DNA of 64,000 nt from Phaeodactylum tricornutum CCAP 1055/1 (GCF_000150955.2 NC_011695.1:1-64000), one strand, 5' to 3'; counted from the first letter of the stretch, positions 41,125 to 52,639 are shown. Numbers and translations: made by a program. Notes: generated from the sequence alone by a model not told the origin.

Positions 41125-43152
41125 TTATTTCGGTACCCCACGCTTCTCGACCACTAGATGAAGCCCATTTCGAGTGTGTATGGTTGCCCCCGTCCGCATA
41201 CCAACAGGATGGTTCAGTCCTTGGGCCGAGCTCAAAATGTCATCCTTGCCTTCGAACTTGGACTCGTCGAAAGAAAACTCGAATCGTCGTAGCACCATGG
41301 CAAGCGTCACTGTAGCCTCAAGTATCGCAAACTCGTCTCCGACACATTTTCGGGCGCCACCACCAAAGGGCAAAAAGGCAAAGTCCGACGCGACCTCATT
41401 CGGGTACAATTTTCCCTCCCATTTTTTCGGGTCAAAACCTGCCCAACCCGGAACGTCCGGGTTGGAATGCGACCGTGTGAAACGTAATGGGTCGAAGGTA
41501 TCGGGACTAGGCCAGAACCGTTCGTCGCGGTGAATGTTGTACACGGCCATAAATATGTCCATGCCTCGAATTACTTTAGCTTCACGGCCGGCCCCCTGTG
41601 GAAGCTCATCGGGAGTACGGCATCGGCGGATTAACAAAGGAGGCTCGGGGTACATTCGCAAAGTCTCTGCGACCACGAGGCGTAAGAATTTCATTTTCTT
41701 GATGTCTTCGTAGTTGGGCATGCGATCTCCAACGACTTCATCGATTTCGTCTTGCAGCTCTTTCATAATTTCGGGGTTCTTGGTAAGTTCGAAGAGCGCC
41801 CAAGTTAAGACAGCAGCGGTTGTTTCATGCCCGGCAATCAACATAGTCATCAGGTCGTCCCGCAATTGTTTGTTGTCAATATCAGCACCACGCATGTCGA
41901 CTAAAAATCGTAGCAAGGAGGGATCTTGGACCTCATTATAGTTTCGATTTTCGAGCTCTTCGATATCTTCCACTGTCCGCGTTTGTTTCGCCCGGGTAAT
42001 GAGGTCGTCCAAAACATCGTTCAAAAGTTTGAGATCACTGTTGAATTTACGGAGGCGGGGCACAAGTTGATTGGCCAGAGGTAAATTCCAGTACGGGGCT
42101 GGGGTCATGGAGCGATGTTCCGCCTCCACGAGCGCCGAATACACCGCTTTGATTACAGGGGACTCTTGAGTTACGGAACCAAACTCGTAATTGAAAACAG
42201 ACAGGCCAATAATATCCAATGCGACAGAACAAAAGAGGGATTCCATTTCTACCTTGCCATCTCCGTCAACGCGCTTGTTGAGTGTATCAATTAAAGGTTG
42301 GTTGCAATAGCCGAAAAGGCCGACAATGTGTTCCAGCCATGCTTTGTGAAAGGCTGGAACAATCTGTCGGCGGCGGATGCTCCATGTTTCGGGATCAGCC
42401 GGAATCAGGCCTTTTCCCATGATCGGTTCGAGAATTTCGGCCAGAACGCCCTTATCGTAGTTGGTGTTGGCATCCTTGAGAATGTGTTTCGCTTGTACAG
42501 GATCAGATATTACGAGAAACGATTTTGGACCGAAGCACAGCTTGTATGGACTGAGGAAGAGAAAGCGGAGTGTGAGATGCGAAGGCGATATCACAATACA
42601 AATGAGAATGCCTCTACGCACACGAAATTTGTTTTCGTCATACCTTCCGTAGTTCCGGTAGTAGTTCTGTAGCCCAATAAACATCGTACCATCGCCAATG
42701 TCTGCAAGCTCTCCTTCGGCTAGGGGACAGCCGTCGAGACTGGGAAATCCTCCGTAGATCTGCTCAATGTTCGTCCGCAAGACATTTGCCGAATCACCAA
42801 AGGAAATCTCCTCACCTGACTTGCCAACTTGCATTATGTCAAGATCCCATACCACTTCCCACCACCATGGGAGACCCTCGGCGTCTGGATTCTTTTCGGT
42901 TGTTATGACGGATGATGCGACTTCGCCTTTCATGGTTGCCGGCTCGCCAGCTTTATTGTCCGTCTGTTCGTCGGTCTTGTCCTCGGTTGTGGAGAACAAG
43001 GCAGATGTCAGAACGCGGGATTGACGGTGAATGCCGAAACAACAACGGACAGCTGAAGACGGGAATGGGACGACTAGCGATTGTGTGCGTTTCGGAAAGA
43101 AGCAAGCAACGACAACCACCGCTGTTAAGGACAAGAAAGTTATGGAATACAT
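41125..43152 (-). CDS. CYP97-type cytochrome P450, probable carotenoid hydroxylase
   Basis: Exons 43152-42644 and 42550-41125 (93 bp intron, donor GTATGA, acceptor CTCAG) give 644 residues; the join yields NYYRNYGSPYKLCFGPKSFLVISDP. P450 motifs are complete: the I-helix AGHETT, ETLR of the K helix, and the heme loop FGGGARKCVG. GKGLIPADPETWSIRRRQIVPAFHKAW is the CYP97 C-helix block (quoted loosely). CYP97 enzymes hydroxylate the rings of carotenes to make xanthophylls such as lutein or zeaxanthin. The N-terminus has a hydrophobic signal then a Ser/Arg-rich stretch, which fits import into a diatom plastid. The intron is a multiple of three and has no stop, so a retained form would add 31 residues. 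Confidence 0.92.
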   Translation of the reverse strand: MYSITFLSLTAVVVVACFFPKRTQSLVVPFPSSAVRCCFGIHRQSRVLTSALFSTTEDKTDEQTDNKAGEPATMKGEVASSVITTEKNPDAEGLPWWWEVVWDLDIMQVGKSGEEISFGDSANVLRTNIEQIYGGFPSLDGCPLAEGELADIGDGTMFIGLQNYYRNYGRYDENKFRVRRGILICIVISPSHLTLRFLFLSPYKLCFGPKSFLVISDPVQAKHILKDANTNYDKGVLAEILEPIMGKGLIPADPETWSIRRRQIVPAFHKAWLEHIVGLFGYCNQPLIDTLNKRVDGDGKVEMESLFCSVALDIIGLSVFNYEFGSVTQESPVIKAVYSALVEAEHRSMTPAPYWNLPLANQLVPRLRKFNSDLKLLNDVLDDLITRAKQTRTVEDIEELENRNYNEVQDPSLLRFLVDMRGADIDNKQLRDDLMTMLIAGHETTAAVLTWALFELTKNPEIMKELQDEIDEVVGDRMPNYEDIKKMKFLRLVVAETLRMYPEPPLLIRRCRTPDELPQGAGREAKVIRGMDIFMAVYNIHRDERFWPSPDTFDPLRFTRSHSNPDVPGWAGFDPKKWEGKLYPNEVASDFAFLPFGGGARKCVGDEFAILEATVTLAMVLRRFEFSFDESKFEGKDDILSSAQGLNHPVGMRTGATIHTRNGLHLVVEKRGVPK

Positions 43153-44924
43153 TCTCACCGTAGCGATGGATGCAAACGAAATTGACTAACACAAGAGGAA
43201 GCACTCTAGAAGTATCTATATGACTGTGCACTCGGAAAATGGAGTGAGAAGAACCGTCCGCTGGAAGATCGGATTGTGCGATTGACTGACTGTGAGAGCG
43301 GATTTGATTCAACCGAAAGTGTTTTACGTTAGTAGCCTTTTTGTTTGTTGATTGATTGATGGCTCCTGGTTCGTAAGTCGCCCAGCATCTTGGTATTTAC
43401 CCCTAGTCTGGAAACCCTATTTGCTACCTTCACTACCCTACATTCACGACAACATAAACTCGATTGGTTGTGAAACATTTTACCATCCAGCAATAGATAA
43501 GATTGTGAATTGAAATGAAGGCGTTATCTCTGCGATTATCCTACGACAGATACTTAGGTGAAAATGGAGCAATACTAGAAGGAAATGTATATTTTTTCAT
43601 CAAAAATTCAGAATATAGAGATGATCTCGGTTTTTTTGATCATGGAATATCATCGGCCCTCCAAATACTCCACACACCAATTTTCCTGACTACGACTCAA
43701 GCAAATTCGCACGGGGAAAGAAGTTAAGACTCCTGTAATCTAAGGACTGACCCCTGATACACTTAACACAAGCCGAAGTAAGTGATAGTGGTATGTGAGC
43801 GAAGAGAAAATCTACCGGAGGACCTTCTGTATGGATTTTTTGAAGCCAATCGAACTAGTTTTTTTCTGCTTCAGAAACGAGCTAGTCTGAGAAAGTTAGT
43901 TATGGTTTCATTGCGAGAGTCAGGATAAAATAAGGAACTGTTCCGAAACTTGACTTCGGAAGACATCAAAATCTGAAAATAACGGAGTAAAAACAGATAA
44001 GTATCATCCCCTACAATAGGACAAATAGAAATGAAAATATAAACGCCAGTAAATAGTCGCGGAATGTTGCATCCCACTGGAAATAATCATTTTTAGGTAT
44101 CATCGGCATTAAATCTGAAATGATTCGTTGGAACCACATGTTCTGTACTTTCTGTATTGGTGCCTCACTTCAAAAAAGAAGCCCATTCAACTTGTGGATA
44201 TATATTGCTTTTTAATGATAATTATTACAGCTTTTCTCAATTGGTTTAACGCTTTCAGATAAGCTCGTCTGTCCTTACTGGAATTTCTCTCGCGAGCCAC
44301 TGCCCTGTGATTTCAAACAATCATCGATTTCAAAAAATAGACCCAATGCTGCATATTTTCTCTCGCTGGTTTGTCGTTTTCTGATTTTATTTACACAGTT
44401 CATATTCTTTATGTCTCGAATCGCAGAATCTCATTTTACACAGTGAATTCGTTAGTAGCACTTCCGTAATTCCAGAGAGCTCACTGTACAAAAAAACTGG
44501 GATGTTAGATCGGAGAAGCTAGACTTTTAGCAATAGCTTGCATCGACGCAACGCAGGCCATCGTAGTCAGGGAAAAAACCGTTGAAGATACTTATAGAAG
44601 CGGGATCGAAGAGTAGCATTTCGAACCTCCAGGAACAGCCATGTTCGCAGTAAACTTTGGGAGAGCTCCTTGGGCTGAACCTGCACTGCCTTCGACCGAT
44701 GACTATTGCTCAAACAGTGTCGAGGAACCTTGAAGAGTTTTCGCTGACAACTGGTTTTGGAAAGAGTGCAGATCACGCGTACAGATTGAACGGAAGCCAC
44801 AGTACTGAACGTACCTGAGACATACCCAATCGTTTCTACACACACACCACATTCCTTACAAACACTATCGAACGAAGGCATAAGCAGGGCATTCGGTGGG
44901 AACATTGCTTTCATGACTTTGACT
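43153..44924. other. Intergenic between P450 and HMG-box gene, no supported gene
   Basis: 1.77 kb, AT-rich, with only short unconvincing frames (70 codons at 43515, 127 codons minus at 44567). It must hold the P450 promoter and probably that of the HMG gene. No repeat or RNA gene seen. Confidence 0.5.
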
Positions 44925-46889
44925 ATGAGCAACCTCCTTTTAAGCAGCACGGAGGAAACTTTGGTAACTCAAGACAAAGGTAAGTTGTGTTTGTTGGAGC
45001 CGCTGGGCATATGCTTTCCAATCATTGACTTTGAACGTGTGGGACTGCGTTACTCTTTCGGTGAGAGATTTCCCAGCATTGTGCGAGCATAGCACATCTC
45101 CAATGATTAGGCGCCAATTTGTCCATGGGCATTTTCCCTTTTCGTTAACGACTCTATTCGACAATTGACTCATTTCTTCGTTGTGCTTGTTACTTTCGCT
45201 TGATTTCCGGTACATTGAAGCCGATGTCAACGGAGAGGACGAGTATGCTCCAGATCCCCAATTGCTCGGTGTCCCTGGATTGCAACCTAGTGTCAAGGCA
45301 GTGGCGAGCCCAAAGTTCAAAAAGGCACCTGACGCACCCAAACGCTTCAAGTCCGCCTTCATAATATTTTCCGCCGAGAAGCACAAGGAGATCAAAGGTG
45401 AACTCACGAAATTGGGAAAAACCGAAAAGGTAAGAGACCTTGTTTGAAAACGTCAGTGGTCGTGTCGGTCCTATTTTGTTGGTGATGGCAGGGACTATCG
45501 AGCTGTTGTGTGATTTCTTTCTTTTACCGAACAGCTCTACCAGTGCAGTGCGTTGGATACTTTGCTGTACATCGCTTTACCTTTTATAATCGAGACTTTA
45601 CCGTCTGATCCCGATACTTTATAATCGTACTTTGTTCCAGTAAAGTCGCTGCTTTTCTTTGTGATCTTACTTAAAAGTCTACTTTTTTATACAGACTACA
45701 GACATTGCCAAACTGGTCTCCGAAACCTGGCGTGAGCTTGATCCCGACGATAAGGAAGTTTGGGAGAAGAAGGCGAGGAAGGATAAGGCACGCTACGAAG
45801 TGGAAAAGGCCATGTACAAAGGACCTTGGAAGATACAAGCAAACAAAAGAACTCCGAAAGATCCCACGGCCCCCAAGCGCCCCATGTCGGCCTTCCTCGC
45901 CTTTTCTAACAAGCGACGGGCCGCTCTTAAGCGCCAGCATCCCGATGCGACGAACGCTGACTTATCCAAGATGCTTTCCAAGACTTGGAAAGAAGCACCG
46001 GAAGAACTAAGACGAAAGTACATGGACGAAGAGGCGGGGCTTCGAGCCAAATACAAGGAATTAATGGGCACGTGGCGCACTAAGGTTGCGGAAGAGAAGA
46101 AAGTCGAGCGAAAGGAGCGGGAGGCAATGGCTTTACGGGCCGCTGAAGCCATGGCGTCCGATCGCGTCAACATGACTTCGGACTCGAACTTTGATGACGC
46201 TGCTCGAAATTTCGAATCGGAACAGCATCAACGAGCTGCTATTCAGCACCAACATCAGCTTACGGCGGCCGGGATAGGGGGCGGCTACGGAAACATGTAC
46301 GGCGGTGCTGCCTTGGGGGATTTGGGGGCATTGGGGCTTGGTAGTGCTGGTTTTCCGGGTATGTTGGGTTCGACTGGGTATGCGGCTCAATCCATAATGG
46401 GCGGATCCGTCGCACAGCAGCAACTGATCAATCAGCTTCTTGGTATGTCGTTATGTTGTATTCAATGGTGAAAGGCTTTGGCTCTTTGTTGCAGATCTGA
46501 CTCTTGTCTTTTTGTTCGATGATTTTGCAGCCAATCAACAATATTCACAGGCTGGGTTGGGACGTGGTCTAGGCATGCTTGGGCAGTCGGGGTTTCCGGG
46601 ACATAGTGGTCTCGGGCAGCCTGGTATGAGCAGTTTTGTCGGAGTGTCAAGTATGGGACTAGGGGGTTACGGCGCTTCTATGGGGCTTCATGACGGTTTC
46701 CCGGGTCACCATGGTATGATTGACGGCGGGGGTCTACCAGGTTATGTGGGTAGTGGAGCTCTTGGTGGTTACGGAAGTTTCGGCAGCTCCGCAGTCGATG
46801 GACCATCGCGTGGAACACAAGGGTCTGGAAACGATGGTCTTACTGACGAAAGTACTAATAGCATGAAGCACTACGGTCGCCGAATGTAA
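44925..46889 (+). CDS. Two-HMG-box chromatin protein with Gly-rich tail
   Basis: Secure exons: 45221-45429, 45695-46442 and 46531-46889 (introns 265 and 88 bp; donors GTAAGA and GTATGT; acceptors ACAG and GCAG). Box A starts APKRFKSAFIIFSAEKH and continues over the intron as TDIAKLVSETWRELD. Box B reads APKRPMSAFLAFSNKRR...LSKMLSKTWKEAPEE. A charged coiled-coil stretch and a long Gly/Met/Leu-rich tail follow. No ATG precedes box A in its exon. I propose a first exon at 44925-44979 (MSNLLLSSTEE; donor GTAAGT) spliced to 45221, which keeps phase and gives 456 residues, but that part is inference. HMG-box proteins bend DNA and act in chromatin or transcription. Confidence 0.83.
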
Positions 46890-47016
46890 ATATATTTGTT
46901 CGAACCAACAGTAAATCCTGGTCCTGTGAGCAATGGCCGAGCAAAAGCTACTTGTGATGTGGAAAAAGTAAATAGCATAAGAGAGGAAAGCGCTTTGTAA
47001 ATCCAAAATCTTTTCC

Positions 47017-48900
47017 TTATGTGGCAGATGTTGTTCTTCCCTTGGACCTTGCTGTGAGAGGCCAGTCAGCTCTCATGTGCACCCTTCCAAACATGAATCG
47101 CGCCGGCGACTCCCACCCCTGCGTATTCATTTCTCGCAGCAGTAAGGGGAACAAATCGTTTGTTTCTTCTTGCGTCACCTTCATTATATCAAAACAATTG
47201 GACGACCTCACTTGAGACGGATCGAATTTTGACAAGGCCAACTTCCGTCGTAAAAGCGTCAACGCAAGTGTACTCTTCACAATATCCATATTGGTGGCTG
47301 CTTCGTGCAGCACAATATGGCAATTTTCTTGAATCCGCGAAACCGGATCTTCATTCTGCTTTGCAGTCTTCGCCATAAATGGTCTCGGATGTTTGACGTT
47401 CTTTCCAACAACGAGAATGAAACGCTCTCTCTTAAAAATTTCGAGAAGCGTTCCCAGCTCGTCGGGAGAGAGCCTGGCACGGCCGATGGACCCAAAGGCA
47501 ATGGCGCGACGAGTCAAATGTTTCGGTGGCAAAAATATGCGTTCTTGCGACGCCAATGTCTGTGGAGTGGGAATTCCAGCGGGAGTAGGCGTCGTGCACG
47601 ACGCGGCTAGTCCTTCTAATCCGTCTTTTGGTCCTTGGCGGGCTTGACAGAAGTCTGCCACAACGGAAATCATTCGTTCAAAATTCATAACTCGATAGGT
47701 GACCGCTCGCAACTGGTGATACACACAGACAATCTCAATCGCTTGTAGTGTTACGTATACGGCGAGTACAGCACGAATTGAGGTACCAACCGTGCGGGAC
47801 AAGGTTACGCCGCTCGCGATCCCCAATAGGTCGACAATGGCAATTTGCGCTTCACCTTTCGCAGTAATATCGCCAATGTTTTCCCGTGATCCGTCCCGAA
47901 AGGAGTTGTAGATTGACGTGCGTGTAGAGCTGGACGTGAGCATCGATATTTGTTTGCAACAGTTTGCCAACGTTGCCCACAGTAGAAAGAGCGATGGGAA
48001 CACGTAGGTGATGATTTCGAGTCCATTGCCAGCAGCAAAGACAAAACTGGAACGAAACCGCCATCGTTTAGCGTCCGAGTCGAACCTCCGTCCCATACGG
48101 GAAGCCCAGAGCATCCGGACAATCTTTCCCAAGGCGTCTTTGAGGACCCAGTTAAGAGCGGCGGACAAGGCGCCGAGCTGCGAAGCCGAGCTCTTAATTC
48201 GCAGCGCCAAAAGCAGACTCTGCGTGCCAAAGACGTTCAGATTGGCATTGACGAAACGCTGCAGTATACGCCAACGAACAAATCGATAATAGTCGTTTGT
48301 GACACCTGATGGTAGGAAGGCGAGCGAAAGACGGGGGAGTATTTTGGTGGTAATAAATCGAGCGAGAGATGATCGGCGTGCCCGTAGAGCTACCGACTCT
48401 TGCTTGGTGCTGTCGGCTACTCTGTTCTTCTCGGAAACTTTCACGTAGCGCTCTTGTAAGGGATCATACACGAGCACAGCTCGCCTTCCGTACAGTACAT
48501 CGACTTCGGAAAAAGTGGCGGAAGATTGTGAAGTACGGCTGGTTTGCTCCTCGGGTGAGCATGTTAAAGCAGCCGATGTCGATCCATTAAATACAAGGTC
48601 GGATGCGGATACCAAAGCACTATCCCTATCGTCTCGAAAGCTCTCATAACGCCTCGTTCTTTGACGCCGATTCCGTAAACAGGGTGCTCTGGATACTGCC
48701 ATAAACGGAAACGCCGGGTTCCGGCAGCAGAAGTACTTGGAACGACAAGATGGTCCTATGTAACTTCGCGGGATGCCCTCGATCACTATAGCTCTAGACT
48801 GGTTTATCAGTAAGAAACAAATGATTGTCCGACAGATCAGGGGTGCTTGCGTCCATTGAGCGTTTTCCACGCCGTAGCGAGAGGCCTTCCTCGATCTCAT
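47017..48900 (-). CDS. RUS family (DUF647) membrane protein
   Basis: 627 residues from the first ATG (48900); the frame is open 48 codons further upstream with no ATG. The family block is clear: FLPSGVTNDYYRFVRWR, then ALNWVLKDALGKIVRMLWASR, RFRSSFVFAAGNGLEIITY, IGDITAKGEAQIAIVDLLGIASG (in outline). This matches ROOT UV-B SENSITIVE proteins, which have several membrane-associated helices and in plants affect auxin transport, UV-B response or vitamin B6 balance. The biochemical function is not established. The N-terminus has a hydrophobic segment, perhaps a signal anchor; the ~150 residues before the domain are low in conservation. Confidence 0.88.
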   Translation of the reverse strand: MRSRKASRYGVENAQWTQAPLICRTIICFLLINQSRAIVIEGIPRSYIGPSCRSKYFCCRNPAFPFMAVSRAPCLRNRRQRTRRYESFRDDRDSALVSASDLVFNGSTSAALTCSPEEQTSRTSQSSATFSEVDVLYGRRAVLVYDPLQERYVKVSEKNRVADSTKQESVALRARRSSLARFITTKILPRLSLAFLPSGVTNDYYRFVRWRILQRFVNANLNVFGTQSLLLALRIKSSASQLGALSAALNWVLKDALGKIVRMLWASRMGRRFDSDAKRWRFRSSFVFAAGNGLEIITYVFPSLFLLWATLANCCKQISMLTSSSTRTSIYNSFRDGSRENIGDITAKGEAQIAIVDLLGIASGVTLSRTVGTSIRAVLAVYVTLQAIEIVCVYHQLRAVTYRVMNFERMISVVADFCQARQGPKDGLEGLAASCTTPTPAGIPTPQTLASQERIFLPPKHLTRRAIAFGSIGRARLSPDELGTLLEIFKRERFILVVGKNVKHPRPFMAKTAKQNEDPVSRIQENCHIVLHEAATNMDIVKSTLALTLLRRKLALSKFDPSQVRSSNCFDIMKVTQEETNDLFPLLLREMNTQGWESPARFMFGRVHMRADWPLTARSKGRTTSAT

Positions 48901-49458
48901 GGTGCACTGTGTTGGGGTAGTGTGTTCCTGATGTGAGGGTTTGGATTTTTTTGTGGTAGGTGTTGGATGTCGGTCGAGGCAGTTTCCTCTTCCGCCGGTT
49001 CTGTAAATTCTTGCCTTGGATTGGCCAGTCTTGTGTCTTACCACGACTCATTTCAGTCTTGAAATTAGGGACGGCCCCTGTAGACGTCCCTCTCGTAGAA
49101 GTGCGTAGTTTGGAAACGTCTCTGGTATCGTCGGAGCCCTGACCCTAAAACAACCTTTGCTCTCCGGAGTCATTCTCAACGGATCTTCCGGGCTGCAACG
49201 CGATTGATCGTGTACCGGTAGGCATCGCTTCGCACGATACACGATACGAGTCCAGACTGCTGGAGCAAAAAACAATAACTGTAAATGCTTTGGAAGCACT
49301 TGCGCTGAATTATACAGACGAGCGAAAAATGGCCAAACGTCGATACACGACAAGGAACAAAAACCCAAATCACGTGAAAGTACACTTGTATATCCGACCA
49401 ACCTTTTCGCTGTGGCTTTGTTTCCCCTTCAATTTCGCTCCCTGTCTCAATTTCTAGC
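48901..49458. promoter_or_regulatory. Divergent intergenic region, RUS / VPS4
   Basis: 558 bp between outward-facing genes. The minus-strand frame into this region lacks an ATG in the RUS frame. No distinctive element seen. Confidence 0.5.
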
Positions 49459-50952
49459 ATGGAGAATTCGTTAATCCCACAGGGCATCGAAATGGTGCAA
49501 AAAGCCATTTCGGCAGACAACGAAGGGGAATACGAAAAGGCACTGGGTTTGTATCGCGACGCTCTGGCTCGTTTCACCATGGGACTCAAATACGAAAAGA
49601 ATGAAGCGCGTAAGAAACTTATTCTTGAACGCGTGGAAGGATACATGAATCGGGCTGAGGAACTCTCGGATTACGTCAAGAAACAATCGGAATTGGATAA
49701 AAATGGAGGAGGAGGCGTAGCGGCCAAGAACAAAGACGATGGTGACGACGACGGTGACGCCGACAAGAAGAAACTACGGGGGTCGCTTTCAGCAGCAATT
49801 GTCACGGAAAAGCCAAACATTTCCTGGGAGGACGTGGCTGGTCTGGAAAACGCCAAGGAGTCACTCAAGGAGGTAAGCAGTCCCGTACTTGACCTTCACG
49901 AGTCTCTGCGACCGGCTGGAAGCTGATCGTTTCCGACTATAAGCAAAAAGGAAAAGTACGCCGTGATACGAGTACATTATCCTAACCCTTTTTTCCTCGC
50001 CCTTACTGCTCGCTTACTACAGACTGTCATTTTGCCAACAAAATTCCCACAACTTTTTACTGGAAAGCGGAAACCTTTCAAGGGCATCCTCCTCTACGGT
50101 CCTCCTGGAACGGGTAAATCCTATTTGGCCAAGGCGGTCGCAACCGAAGCGGATTCCACCTTCTTTTCCGTATCATCCGCAGATCTCATAAGCAAGTGGC
50201 AAGGCGAAAGCGAACGACTCGTTCGAAACCTCTTTGAAATGGCCCGAGAATCGCCCGGTAGTCGCGCCATTATATTCATCGATGAAGTCGACTCCCTCTG
50301 CGGTAGTCGCTCAGAGGGAGAATCGGATTCTCTTCGTCGTGTCAAGACGGAATTTCTCGTTCAAATGGACGGTGTCGGCAAACAAGACGGACAAGTCCTC
50401 GTGCTCGGGGCCACCAACATTCCGTGGGAATTGGACGCGGCTATTCGTCGGCGTTTTGAAAAGCGGGTGTACATTCCCCTCCCGGAAGCCGAAGCTCGAT
50501 CTTACATGCTCAAGTTGCATCTAGGCGACACGCCTAACGATTTGGAAGAGGAAGATTTTGATCGCCTGGGTACAATTACTGAAGGAGCGTCCGGATCTGA
50601 CATCCAAGTCCTCGTAAAAGAAGCCTTGATGGAACCCCTGCGAAGATGCCAGCAAGCCAAGCAATTTTACAAAGATGAGGAAGGCTATTTTCATCCGTGT
50701 ACAAAATACCCAAACTGTTCCAAGTGTCCACCGAAGCTGTCATCGGATAAGCCCGGCAAGGATTATTCATGCAAAAGTTGCGGTGCGGTTCGTATGAGTT
50801 TGTGGGATGTCCCAGGCGAGAAGCTTAGGGCCCCCAAGGTCGTGCGTAAAGACTTTGAAAAGGTTATGAAGCATTCCGTAGCCACCGTATCACCGGATGA
50901 GCTCAAGCGGTTTGTGGATTGGACCAAGATGTTTGGGCAAGATGGCGCATAG
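49459..50952 (+). CDS. VPS4: VPS4 AAA-ATPase (ESCRT disassembly) with a Cys-rich insert
   Basis: Exons 49459-49872 and 50023-50952 (150 bp intron, donor GTAAGC, acceptor CTACAG) give 447 residues, normal for VPS4. An N-terminal MIT three-helix domain (about 1-78) binds ESCRT-III tails; after a linker rich in Gly, Asp and Lys comes ISWEDVAGLENAKESLKE. The AAA core has Walker A GPPGTGKSY near 164, Walker B IIFIDEVDSL near 222, and paired arginines IRRRFEKR. VPS4 hexamers pull apart ESCRT-III polymers on endosomes and at cell division. Odd: near 364-391, where other VPS4 proteins have a short PCSPGDP-type stretch, this one has Cys at 364, 370, 373, 388 and 391, including two CxxC pairs 14 residues apart, as in a zinc ribbon. 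Confidence 0.95.
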
Positions 50953-51321
50953 TAAAATTGGAAAGGGATGTTGCGCTTCTAAATTAGTGCAATAATTGTG
51001 ATGAGTTTATTGGGTCTAGACCAAGGATTTATTGCGCCATGCCATGATGCTATAAATGACGGCTTTACTTTGGGCTTTTCAAAGAAACAACATGAAAGAA
51101 GGATAAGGGAGCTAAAGTTCAGCGCTTCTATCCTGGCCCCGTAGCAAGATCCGACCGAGCGGAGAGTCATAGAGAACAGCTTGCGGGAAATTTCATTTTC
51201 GTTCCGATGGTTTAACCCATACGCAACAGAGACTCCCTTCATGTTCTCTCCAGCCAACCGTTGTCGATCCTTCGCTCTCTTTATATGAGATGGAGGCTTG
51301 CAGCTTTCATGTAAGAATTCC
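50953..51321. other. Convergent intergenic region, VPS4 / GNAT-like
   Basis: 369 bp between converging 3' ends. The minus-strand frame at 51257-50979 has no ATG start and no motif. Nothing else seen. Confidence 0.5.
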
Positions 51322-52176
51322 TTACCACCACTTGATTTGACAGTCGTAGGGCAGCGTCTGGTTGGTCGGTCCGATCATGGTAGTACCATAGATTCTATCA
51401 GGACTGCCCATGATGTCTTGTAGATTTGGCGCCAATGCAAAGCCATTTCGTCCGTACCACTCTATCAGTCTGCCACTACCCTTGTCATCGGCGACCAGTA
51501 CCGTAAAGTCGCATCCTTGGTAGGCATGAATAAGCGAAATGACCTGCAACGCCAATACCCCGATATCTCTCTTTCGAAAGTCTTCTTCGACGAACATGTA
51601 AATGATAGCGGCTGTCCGTACAGCAACGTTTGCGTCTAGACCGTAGATAGTCTGGACAGTTTCTTGAATGGGTGGAGTCAGCGGTCCGGGTTCGGTTGTA
51701 ATACCAAAGCGTCCGACTTTGGTACTACCGTCTTTCGTCCAAGCTTCCAGCACGGCCTGCCCTCCTTTAGGACACAGCAATAACGGCTCGGGCGCTCCTT
51801 TGAGTGCGCAATCCAGGCGAATGCCGTTGGCGGCGAATCGCAACAGGATGTGCTGGTACCACGGCGTCTCCGGTGGCGGTCGGATTTTCCAGAGAACGTC
51901 ATTGTGTGTCCACGAGAGATCCAGCTTCCGGCAACTGTTCTTGTGTTTGCCATCGGCGATTTCGCTTCGGAACGAAGGCGATGATGATTCGTCGTTGATA
52001 ATTAGTTTGGACGGGTCGAGATGATCCAGATACACACGATAGGGAATTCGCTTTCGTTTCGGCTCTGGGCCTGACAATATCCACGCGTCGGTATAGAAGA
52101 CACACGTTGCGAGCAGGATGAGCAAGCACGCCAGTGCTTTCAGGAGAATCATAAATGTTGCGAAGAGCGAGGGCAT
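51322..52176 (-). CDS. Secretory-pathway GNAT-like protein
   Basis: 284 residues, intronless, ATG at 52176. A strong N-terminal hydrophobic segment (ALACLLILLATCVFY) is a signal peptide or anchor. The second half reads like an N-acetyltransferase fold: AAIIYMFVEEDFRKRDIGVLALQVI (strand then the acetyl-CoA loop helix; the usual R-x-x-G-x-G/A is only partly kept as RKRDIGV), then TVLVADDKGSGRLIEWYGRNGF, the late GNAT strand-helix with the Y-x-x-x-G-F end. The first half is not recognised. It could be plastid- or ER-targeted. Substrate unknown; the GNAT assignment is moderate because the CoA loop is atypical. Confidence 0.62.
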   Translation of the reverse strand: MPSLFATFMILLKALACLLILLATCVFYTDAWILSGPEPKRKRIPYRVYLDHLDPSKLIINDESSSPSFRSEIADGKHKNSCRKLDLSWTHNDVLWKIRPPPETPWYQHILLRFAANGIRLDCALKGAPEPLLLCPKGGQAVLEAWTKDGSTKVGRFGITTEPGPLTPPIQETVQTIYGLDANVAVRTAAIIYMFVEEDFRKRDIGVLALQVISLIHAYQGCDFTVLVADDKGSGRLIEWYGRNGFALAPNLQDIMGSPDRIYGTTMIGPTNQTLPYDCQIKWW

Positions 52177-52639
52177 TCAAGGTATATGGCTACGAGCGCG
52201 TTGTTGCGCAACACTACGGTGGAGGAACAGGGTGCAACGGGCAAATTGCCATTGATGGTTCGTTGAAAAAAGTTGACAGGATTGCCGTCGAATCAGTTCG
52301 GTCACGAGTGTTGCTCGGATCATCGATTCGGTAGTAGCAAAATAGTGGAAACTACGAGAATATTCTAAACTACTTCAAAAAAATTTACGTTGCCTCATAT
52401 CTGTACAGAGAAGAAACGAGCCGTGAGGTGTGGAGTCTTCGACACAATTGCCATTGCTCCGTCGCGTCGATGAAATCACCTGACTATCCCGGCGACAACG
52501 GCGTATAGTTTTGCTAGGAAAACATACTATTTTACTGAAAACTAGTGTGGACTTCGCATGTGTTACGGAGTCGACTCTCTGTTTCTTGGACCCGTCAGAG
52601 TTTACGCGATTGCAACCAGAGACAATATGCCTAGTTTTA
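52177..52639. other. Intergenic, nothing recognised
   Basis: 463 bp upstream of the GNAT-like gene and downstream of the zinc-ribbon gene. No coding or repeat signal. Confidence 0.5.

Noticed and set aside
44567-44950. 127-codon minus-strand frame upstream of the HMG-box gene
   Set aside because: No motif, and it overlaps the probable first exon of the HMG gene on the other strand.
49979-49990. Short CCTAACCC string in the VPS4 intron
   Set aside because: Only a little over one telomere repeat; expected by chance and part of a pyrimidine-rich intron end.
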